Source of the DNA: an uncultured Eubacteriales bacterium
GTDB taxonomy: Bacteria; Bacillota; Clostridia; Oscillospirales; QAKW01
Reading direction: 5' to 3'
DNA: 6,567 nucleotides
NCBI GenBank assembly: GCA_934378025.1
Contig: CAKRPM010000072.1
Coordinates: forward strand, 1 to 6,567
Shown one piece after another: positions 1 through 4,488 of this stretch. The first letter of the stretch is position 1. Each line of letters opens with the position of its first letter. A model generated the notes under the pieces. It was not told where the DNA came from. It did no database searches and saw nothing but the letters and a program-made list of their open reading frames with translations. Made by a program: the position numbers and the translations under genes.

Positions 1-618
1 GGCCTGTACATGCGCCCACAGATCCGCAAGCTGCTGCGGACGGGTGGTCTGGCCGCCCGAAGAATTGATGGCCAAGTGCGTGTTATAAATGAATACGGGT
101 TGATCGTCTGCCTGACGATCGGCCAGCTTAATCCACTGGAACGAACGCTTGGAGTCCGAAGCGTAATGATAGGCGCCGCTGTCCATGCGCTCAAAACGAT
201 CCGCTTTGTAGAAGATCATCAAGCCGCGCGAAATGCTGGTGGACATGCCGTCCTCTTCGGTCAGTCTCCGACAGGCGTACACGTCGCGCAGATTTTTGGA
301 AAGATATGCGTTCCAGTCGAAATAACCGTTTTCGCCACAACCCTGACAAGCTTCCTGAATTCCGATAATGTCCGGTTGATACTCCAAGATCATTCCGACG
401 GTGGCCGCCGCACGTTGCGCGGGTGAGGCATATTCATCCTGCGTCGTGTTGTAATCCAAGACATTGAAGCTCATGATGCTCATTTCGTTTTCCCACGGTG
501 CGGTTTGCCCCGACACGCTGGCCGGCACCCCGACATCCGCCGCCGCAAACAACGACATGGTTACAATCATGAGGGCAATTAAGATCATTGCCACACTGCG
601 TTTGGTGATTCGTTTCAC
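1..618 (-). CDS. Exported endonuclease/exonuclease/phosphatase (EEP) family protein, 5' part
   Basis: The first 206 residues are present and the gene runs off the left edge, so the C-terminal half of the EEP fold is missing. A basic N-terminus (KRITKR) is followed by a hydrophobic stretch at residues 8-27 ending in FAAA. This reads as a Sec signal peptide without a lipobox Cys, so the product is probably secreted or held at the cell surface. EEP hallmarks follow in order: SFNVLDYN (50-57, Asn52), PDIIGIQEA (82-90, Glu89 as metal ligand) and YNTHL (178-182). These enzymes hydrolyse phosphodiesters or phosphate esters with Mg2+; the substrate (nucleic acid, phospholipid or sugar phosphate) cannot be told from this part. 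The GTG start at 618 is chosen because GAGGAGGG lies 5 nt upstream and the signal peptide begins right there. CQGC (91-94) sits next to the catalytic Glu. The gene diverges from the leu operon and has no evident link to it. Confidence 0.85.
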   Translation of the reverse strand, partial: MKRITKRSVAMILIALMIVTMSLFAAADVGVPASVSGQTAPWENEMSIMSFNVLDYNTTQDEYASPAQRAAATVGMILEYQPDIIGIQEACQGCGENGYFDWNAYLSKNLRDVYACRRLTEEDGMSTSISRGLMIFYKADRFERMDSGAYHYASDSKRSFQWIKLADRQADDQPVFIYNTHLAINSSGGQTTRPQQLADLWAHVQA

Positions 619-647
619 AAGAACCCTCCTCTAATTGATTTTTGTTC

Positions 648-676
648 ATTATAACGAAAGTTTTTGTATATGTCAA
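648..676 (-). promoter_or_regulatory. Consensus sigma-A promoter of the exported EEP gene
   Basis: Read on the minus strand, TTGACA (671-676) and TATAAT (648-653) are both exact consensus hexamers separated by 17 bp (654-670). The predicted transcription start is near 641, giving a 5' UTR of only about 22 nt that holds the GAGGAGGG ribosome binding site. An uninterrupted consensus promoter suggests high basal strength, perhaps limited by a repressor. Confidence 0.88.
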
Positions 677-678
677 TG

Positions 679-695
679 ACTTTTGTTGCAAAAGT
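679..695. repeat. 7-3-7 inverted repeat next to the EEP gene -35 box (candidate operator)
   Basis: ACTTTTG-TTG-CAAAAGT is a perfect 7-bp inverted repeat with a 3-bp centre. It lies 2 bp upstream of the -35 hexamer of the minus-strand promoter. The size and position suit a dimeric regulator site, but the sequence is AT-rich and no known operator was recognised, so the function is inferred. Confidence 0.4.
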
Positions 696-756
696 TATAT
701 TATTTTGTAGACAAACTGTTATTCTTTAAAAAGTTATGTATAAATTGTGAATTTTA

Positions 757-771
757 AAGTTTTTGAAAATG
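757..771. promoter_or_regulatory. Weak CodY-box-like sequence
   Basis: AAGTTTTTGAAAATG matches the CodY consensus AATTTTCWGAAAATT at 12 of 15 positions. CodY represses branched-chain amino acid operons in many low-GC Firmicutes, which makes the location plausible, about 63 bp upstream of the leu -35 box. The surrounding DNA is so AT-rich that a chance match is quite possible. Confidence 0.2.
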
Positions 772-790
772 CTGTACAAACTAATGAAAA

Positions 791-829
791 GTTTTTTGTT
801 TTTATTCAATTCGCCGAAAAACAAAAAAC
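791..829. repeat. Perfect 13-bp inverted repeat just upstream of the leu operon promoter
   Basis: The arms are GTTTTTTGTTTTT (791-803) and AAAAACAAAAAAC (817-829), with a 13-nt centre. The right arm ends 4 bp before the -35 hexamer at 834, where an UP element binds the RNA polymerase alpha subunit. The A-tracts may therefore act as an UP element, as bent DNA or as a regulator site. There is no U-tract after the repeat, so it is not read as a terminator. Confidence 0.5.
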
Positions 830-833
830 GCGG

Positions 834-862
834 TTGACAAACCCTCGCCTCGGTGCTACACT
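834..862 (+). promoter_or_regulatory. Extended -10 sigma-A promoter of the leu operon leader
   Basis: TTGACA (834-839, exact consensus) is followed by a 17-bp spacer and TACACT (857-862), with an extended -10 TG at 854-855. The predicted start is near 869. No other convincing + strand promoter is seen before the aminotransferase gene, so this should drive the leader and the whole operon. Confidence 0.85.
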
Positions 863-892
863 GTGACTGTAAATATAAAGGGGGCAAAAGAT

Positions 893-1126
893 ATGTTTCG
901 TTTTTCAGCGGCAAGTAAATATTACGGCGCTGATTTTCGTGCGTCTTTTTCCACCTTTGTAAATACTGCAATCTTTTCGGGCAGTGCCGCCGCACTGTCC
1001 TTTTTTCATGCGGCCGATATGTTCAAGGGTCTAATTGCGCGCATTAGCATTTTGCTATCCATTATTATGAAAGACGCTCTCCGGGATCCGAACACAAGAC
1101 CGAAAACCGAAATGTGTGCTGCGTAA
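893..1126 (+). CDS. Leader reading frame, 77 aa, Ile/Leu-rich in its second half
   Basis: No protein family is recognised. The ATG at 893 follows AAGGGGGC with 8 nt spacing, a good ribosome binding site. An upstream in-frame GTG at 863 lies before the predicted transcript start and is not used. Codons 1-38 are rich in Phe (eight, all TTT) and small residues. Codons 47-58 read LIARISILLSII, with five ATT Ile codons, one TTG and two CTA Leu codons (1031 and 1055). By eye I found no in-frame CTA in the four complete structural genes downstream, so CTA looks rare here. Rare leucine codons in a short frame before a leucine operon are typical of attenuator leader peptides such as enterobacterial leuL. 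At 77 codons this is long for such a peptide, and a small functional protein remains possible. A start at the internal ATG (1019) is less likely because no Shine-Dalgarno site precedes it. Confidence 0.6.
   Translation: MFRFSAASKYYGADFRASFSTFVNTAIFSGSAAALSFFHAADMFKGLIARISILLSIIMKDALRDPNTRPKTEMCAA
905..933 (+). promoter_or_regulatory. Early leader hairpin (possible pause or sequestering structure)
   Basis: TCAGCG (905-910) pairs with CGCTGA (928-933); a G-G mismatch and one more C-G pair extend the stem inward, around a loop containing the tandem Tyr codons TAT TAC. GCGGCA (908-913), within the left side, can instead pair with TGCCGC (985-990) in the first terminator, so it may take part in a structural switch. 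The hairpin is modest and the role is inferred. Confidence 0.3.
979..1006 (+). terminator. Intrinsic terminator 1, inside the leader reading frame
   Basis: GGGCAGTGC (979-987) pairs with GCACTGTCC (992-1000), nine pairs including one G-U, around a CGCC loop, followed directly by TTTTTT (1001-1006). It has the form of a rho-independent terminator but is translated as GSAAALSFF within the leader frame. A closely following ribosome would melt it. A competing hairpin, ACTGC (965-969) with GCAGT (981-985), would take up the left arm and could act as an antiterminator. Confidence 0.6.
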
Positions 1127-1168
1127 CGCCGCACAACCAAAAGTGTTTTTTGAGGCCTTGCCGTTCGG
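1088..1168 (+). promoter_or_regulatory. Candidate antiterminator pairing in the leu leader
   Basis: CCGAAC (1088-1093) pairs with GTTCGG (1163-1168), CAAG (1095-1098) with CTTG (1157-1160), and CC (1100-1101) with GG (1154-1155), twelve pairs with two small internal loops. The right strand occupies the left arm, loop and first right-arm bases of terminator 2, so the two structures exclude each other. A ribosome stalled on the Ile/Leu codons (1031-1066) would leave 1088-1101 free, while one moving on to the stop at 1124 would cover it. Confidence 0.5.
1115..1135 (+). promoter_or_regulatory. Hairpin centred on the leader stop codon
   Basis: TGTGC-T-GCG (1115-1123) pairs with CGC-C-GCACA (1127-1135), eight pairs and one mismatch, with the TAA stop codon as the loop. 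It may be a pausing hairpin or simply separate the antiterminator strand from terminator 2. The role is inferred. Confidence 0.35.
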
Positions 1169-1183
1169 CAAGGCCTCATTTTT
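1151..1183 (+). terminator. Intrinsic terminator 2 (leu attenuator)
   Basis: TGAGGCCTTGCC (1151-1162) and GGCAAGGCCTCA (1167-1178) form a perfect 12-bp stem with a GTTC loop, followed by TTTTT (1179-1183). It lies 25 nt after the leader stop codon and 24 nt before the aminotransferase ATG. Transcripts ending here would exclude the whole operon, so it must be read through or conditionally suppressed. Confidence 0.92.
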
Positions 1184-1207
1184 ATATTTTGAAAGGTGGT
1201 ATTTTTT

Positions 1208-2233
1208 ATGAATCCGAAAAACATTGATTGGACAAACCTCGGCTTTGGCTATGTAAAAACCGACAAGCGCTTTCGCGCAGTATGGAAAGACGGTGCTTGG
1301 AGTCAGGGAGAGCTGACAGACGACGAGCAGCTTCACATTAACGAAAGCGCCGGCGTACTGCAATATGCGCAAACCTGCTTCGAGGGCATGAAAGCCTATC
1401 GGACGGAAAACGGTGACATTGTCATCTTCCGCCCCGATCTGAACGAAAAGCGCATGGCGGATTCCTGCAAACGTCTGTGCATCCCCGAGTTGCCTGAGGG
1501 CATGTTTTTAGACGCCGTGGTGCAAACCGTTAAGGCCAACGCCGACTGGGTTCCGCCCTACGGCTCGGGCGCCACTTTATACATTCGTCCCTTTATCAGC
1601 GGTACGGGCGCCGTCATCGGCGTGGCACCGGCACCGGAATATGAATTCAGAGTATTCTGCACACCGGTCGGCCCGTATTTTAAAGGCGGTGCCAAACCGA
1701 TTCGGCTGCGCGTCAGCGATTATGACCGCGCCGCCCCGCACGGAACCGGCGATATTAAGGCGGGGTTGAACTACGCCATGAGCTTGTACGCCTCTTATGA
1801 AGCCAAACATTCGGGCTATGCCGAGAATTTGTATTTGGACGCCGCCACCCGCACAAAGGTGGAAGAAACCGGCGGTGCCAACGTTCTCTTTGTCACCAAA
1901 GATCATAAGGTCGTCACCCCGAAATCCCCGTCCATTCTGCCGTCGGTTACCCGCAGATCGCTGATGGTGGCCGCAAAGGAATACCTGGGATTGGAAACCG
2001 AAGAACGCGACGTTTATTTTTCCGAGGTACCCGAATTTGTTGAATGCGGTCTGTGCGGAACGGCCGCCGTCATTTCCCCGGTCGGCAGCATCACCGATCA
2101 TGATCGGGAAATCGTATTTGCCTCCGGCATGGAGCAAATGGGACCTGTTACCAAACAACTGTACGATACATTAACCGGCATCCAGATGGGTCGGTTGCCC
2201 GATCGCTTCGGATGGGTTTATAAAGTAAAATAA
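1208..2233 (+). CDS. ilvE: Branched-chain amino acid aminotransferase
   Basis: The 341-residue product is a PLP fold-type IV transaminase that exchanges amino groups between glutamate and the 2-oxo acids of Leu, Ile and Val in the cytoplasm. The full length and motifs fit the group with TAAVISPV near the C-terminus (the type shared with eukaryotic BCATs, often called ilvE_II). Visible motifs are QTCFEGMKAYR (55-65), GTGDIKAGLNYAMS (179-192) with the Schiff-base Lys184, EETGGANVLFV (219-229) with the PLP-contacting Glu, and GTAAVISPVG (284-293) for phosphate binding. The CxxC redox pair of mammalian BCATs is absent at that site. The ATG at 1208 is chosen because AAAGGTGG (1192-1199) lies 8 nt upstream; the in-frame GTG at 1196 falls inside that ribosome binding site. 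It is the first structural gene after the attenuator, which fits end-product control by branched-chain amino acids. Confidence 0.93.
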   Translation: MNPKNIDWTNLGFGYVKTDKRFRAVWKDGAWSQGELTDDEQLHINESAGVLQYAQTCFEGMKAYRTENGDIVIFRPDLNEKRMADSCKRLCIPELPEGMFLDAVVQTVKANADWVPPYGSGATLYIRPFISGTGAVIGVAPAPEYEFRVFCTPVGPYFKGGAKPIRLRVSDYDRAAPHGTGDIKAGLNYAMSLYASYEAKHSGYAENLYLDAATRTKVEETGGANVLFVTKDHKVVTPKSPSILPSVTRRSLMVAAKEYLGLETEERDVYFSEVPEFVECGLCGTAAVISPVGSITDHDREIVFASGMEQMGPVTKQLYDTLTGIQMGRLPDRFGWVYKVK

Positions 2234-2258
2234 TACTATATTAAAGGAGAGAAACATC

Positions 2259-3371
2259 ATGTCAGAAAGCAAAACCAACTATACCGTTTGCCTGCCCAGC
2301 TATTCCATCGGGCCGGATTGCTACCGCGAAATACCGTATATCACCCGCTACTTCGGTACAAAAGCGGTGATTATCGGCGGAAAAACCGCCATGGAAAAAG
2401 CCAAACCCTACTTTACGTCCGCCTTAAAGGATACAAAGGTGCAAATTCTTGATTACATTTGGTACGGCGGCGACTCCAGCTACGAAAACGGGGACGCACT
2501 GATTGAAAACCAAACGGTACAAAACGCTGACATGCTGTTTGCCGTCGGCGGCGGCCGTGCCTGCGACACGGTAAAGTATGTTGCGGACAAGCTGGACAAA
2601 CCGCTCTTTACCTTCCCGACCGTTGCCTCCAATTGCGCGGCGGTCACCGCCATCACCGTAATGTATAATGCGGACGGCACTTTCAAAGATTACTACTACC
2701 CCAAGCTTGCCAATCATTGCTTTATCAATTCCGCCATCATTGCCGATTCCCCGCGCAGCCTTTTGTGGGCGGGCATCGGCGACGCCTTGAGCAAAGAGTG
2801 CGAAGCGGTCTTTTCCTCGCAAGACGACACCCTTTCCCACACGCCGCTTATGGGCAAACAGGTCAGCCGCATCTGCACCGATCCGTTGGTGGAAAACGGC
2901 GCGGCAGCGCTGCAGTCCATTGAAAAAAATCAGCCGTCCTATGCCTTGGATCAAGTCACCCTGGATATCATCATCTCCACCGGCATTGTATCCAATCTTA
3001 TGACCACCAAGGACGACTATTACTACAACTCCACCATTGCGCACTGCGTCTATTACGGCGCCACCGTCACCGAAAAAGGCCATGCACATCTGCACGGCGA
3101 GGTGGTATCGCTGGGCGTACTGTGCCTGCTGCAATATGCAAAGGACACCGCGCAGCTGGAACGGCTGATGAAATTCAACGCCTCCATCGGCCTGCCTGTT
3201 TGCTTTGATGATATTGAAATCGGCGAGGATGAATTTGAAAAGATGGCCGATAAATTCGTAACCACGACCGAGTGGGCCAAACGTCCGAAATGCGTTAACC
3301 GCGCCGATATGCTGGATGCCATGCGCGCGGTAAATGCACGCGGCAGAGCCTTCAAAGCCTGCGGCAAGTAA
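2259..3371 (+). CDS. GldA-fold iron-type dehydrogenase, possible 2-oxo acid reductase
   Basis: The 370-residue product belongs to the group III (iron-containing) alcohol dehydrogenase superfamily, closest in layout to glycerol dehydrogenase GldA. An N-terminal nucleotide-binding half carries AVGGGRACDTVKYVAD (95-110). The helical C-terminal half carries the metal ligands Asp175 (GIGDAL), His262 (STIAHCVYYG) and His279 (HLHGEVVSLG), matching Asp, His, His of Bacillus glycerol dehydrogenase. The segment that reads ASTDAP in true glycerol dehydrogenases reads ASNCAAVTA here (123-131), so the glycerol-contacting Asp is Cys126. From memory, the 2-oxo acid reductase HcxA (YbdH) has a similar Cys-Ala-Ala. 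Together with its place in a leucine operon, this suggests it reduces branched 2-oxo acids to 2-hydroxy acids with NAD(P)H; that is inference. AAAGGAGAG lies 7 nt before the ATG and 25 nt separate it from ilvE. Confidence 0.8.
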   Translation: MSESKTNYTVCLPSYSIGPDCYREIPYITRYFGTKAVIIGGKTAMEKAKPYFTSALKDTKVQILDYIWYGGDSSYENGDALIENQTVQNADMLFAVGGGRACDTVKYVADKLDKPLFTFPTVASNCAAVTAITVMYNADGTFKDYYYPKLANHCFINSAIIADSPRSLLWAGIGDALSKECEAVFSSQDDTLSHTPLMGKQVSRICTDPLVENGAAALQSIEKNQPSYALDQVTLDIIISTGIVSNLMTTKDDYYYNSTIAHCVYYGATVTEKGHAHLHGEVVSLGVLCLLQYAKDTAQLERLMKFNASIGLPVCFDDIEIGEDEFEKMADKFVTTTEWAKRPKCVNRADMLDAMRAVNARGRAFKACGK

Positions 3372-3398
3372 AAAAGAAAGAACCGGTGATAATCTGTT

Positions 3399-4463
3399 AT
3401 GAAAAAATTTCTCTCCTTTTTTGCAAAAAACAAGCTGGTCATTCTGACCGTTGTCATGGCCGTCTTTTCCTTTTGTCTGCCGGCCCCATTTATCTGGATG
3501 AACGCCAATATTTCCATTGATCTTTCCTTTGTTCCCTTTTTGGCGAAAAACTTTCCGAGTCTCGGCTTTGTCAACATTCTGTTGTGCGTCATCATGTTCG
3601 GCATGGGCATGACGCTGCGTGCCAGAGATTTTAAATACATTCTCAAAAAGCCCGGTGACGTATTGATCGGTATTGCCAGCCAGTACATTTTTATGGCGGG
3701 ATTCGGCTGGCTGGTGGCCAAAGGGCTGCTGCTGTTGAACATCGGCGACGCGGAAATCTGTGCGCAGATCGCCGTCGGCCTGGTTTTGCTCGGCTGTGTG
3801 CCGGGCGGTACGGCCTCCAATGTTATGACATTTCTGGCCAAGGGCGACGTGGCCCTTTCCATCACGATCACCATGTGCACCACGCTGCTTGCCCCCGCTT
3901 TTACGCCGGCACTGACCTTGCTGCTGGCAGGCGAATGGATCAATGTCAATTTCTGGAATATGTTTATCAGTATCATTGCCGTGGTGCTGCTCCCCATTCT
4001 TTTGGGGCTGGGCGTTCATGCGCTTTTGGGCGAGAGCGCCGATAAACTGAAAGGCTTTTTGGTCAATTTATCCACCTTCTGCATCATTTTGGTGGTCGGC
4101 CTTTGCGTCGGTCCCAACCGCTCGCAATTTACCTCCGGCGGCATCAGCGTTATTTTAATTACCGTGCTGGCCGTAGCGCTGCATCATGTATTGGGGCTGG
4201 CGGCAGGATATGTCGTGGCCAAGGCATTTCATTTTAATGAAAAGAAAGTGCGCGCACTGTCATTGGAGGTCGGACTGCAAAATTCAGGTCTTTCCTGCAC
4301 ATTGGCAAAAACCGCGTTCGGCGGCACTATGGCCATTCTGCCCTGTGTGATTGCCACCGTGGTGCATCAAATTATCGGGCCGGTCGTGGCCGGCATTTTC
4401 GCCGCCCGTCCCGACCCGGACGAGGCCGAAGCGGCCATTCCCGCCGCAACGGTACAAGCATAA
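3399..4463 (+). CDS. BASS-family sodium-coupled transporter, possible 2-oxo acid carrier
   Basis: This 354-residue, strongly hydrophobic protein belongs to the bile acid:sodium symporter (BASS) family of inner-membrane carriers. About nine to ten membrane segments are apparent. The two signature regions are intact: LGCVPGGTASNVMTFLAKGD (131-150), the crossover region with sodium-binding polar residues, and SLEVGLQNSGL (288-298) with Glu290 and Gln294. The C-terminal tail after residue 337 is Ala/Glu-rich and soluble. Most bacterial members do not carry bile acids: PanS carries ketopantoate and plant BAT5 carries 2-oxo acids of chain elongation. Lying between the dehydrogenase and leuA, it probably moves a branched 2-oxo or 2-hydroxy acid; the substrate and direction are inferred. 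The start is supported by GGTGAT (3385-3390), an atypical site matching the downstream half of the full Shine-Dalgarno sequence, 8 nt before the ATG, so it may be expressed less than its neighbours. Confidence 0.88.
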   Translation: MKKFLSFFAKNKLVILTVVMAVFSFCLPAPFIWMNANISIDLSFVPFLAKNFPSLGFVNILLCVIMFGMGMTLRARDFKYILKKPGDVLIGIASQYIFMAGFGWLVAKGLLLLNIGDAEICAQIAVGLVLLGCVPGGTASNVMTFLAKGDVALSITITMCTTLLAPAFTPALTLLLAGEWINVNFWNMFISIIAVVLLPILLGLGVHALLGESADKLKGFLVNLSTFCIILVVGLCVGPNRSQFTSGGISVILITVLAVALHHVLGLAAGYVVAKAFHFNEKKVRALSLEVGLQNSGLSCTLAKTAFGGTMAILPCVIATVVHQIIGPVVAGIFAARPDPDEAEAAIPAATVQA

Positions 4464-4488
4464 TTTTTAATTTATAAGGAGTATTGTT

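Larger units (their letters stand above)
869..1207 (+). promoter_or_regulatory. leu operon leader: candidate translation-controlled attenuator with two terminators
   Basis: The roughly 340-nt leader between the predicted start and the aminotransferase ATG contains a translated 77-codon frame, an intrinsic terminator inside that frame and a second terminator just before the operon's first gene. The frame has a dense Ile/Leu stretch (codons 47-58) upstream of a segment able to pair with the second terminator. This is the arrangement of classical ribosome-mediated attenuation: a ribosome stalled for lack of charged tRNA frees the antiterminator, and an unstalled one lets the terminator form. T-box hallmarks (the conserved GGGTGG-NACC bulge element, a Stem I specifier loop) were looked for and not seen. 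The structural parts are directly visible; the mechanism is inferred. Confidence 0.65.

Noticed and set aside
10..426. A 138-residue open frame on the plus strand
   Set aside because: It is antisense to the EEP gene, whose signal peptide, catalytic motifs, promoter and ribosome binding site all agree.
863..892. Upstream GTG start for the leader frame
   Set aside because: It lies at or before the predicted transcription start near 869 and has no ribosome binding site; the ATG at 893 has a good one.
1191..1201. GAAAGGTGGTA resembling part of a T-box antiterminator
   Set aside because: It is the ilvE ribosome binding site downstream of the terminator. The conserved T-box element would lie before the terminator and is not there, nor is a Stem I specifier structure.
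1196..1207. Upstream GTG start for ilvE adding four residues
   Set aside because: The GTG lies within the Shine-Dalgarno sequence itself; the ATG at 1208 has proper 8-nt spacing.
2259..3371. Calling the dehydrogenase glycerol dehydrogenase gldA
   Set aside because: The fold and metal ligands agree, but the glycerol-contacting Asp is replaced by Cys and the operon context is amino acid metabolism.
3053..3997. A 314-residue open frame on the minus strand
   Set aside because: Antisense to the same two well-supported genes, Ser/Thr/Met-rich translation with no recognisable domain, no promoter or ribosome binding site noted.
2424..4019. A 531-residue open frame on the minus strand
   Set aside because: It lies antisense across the dehydrogenase, the intergenic gap and the BASS gene, both of which have clear family motifs. 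Its low-complexity His/Gln/Gly-rich translation resembles no family, and it looks like a codon-bias shadow.
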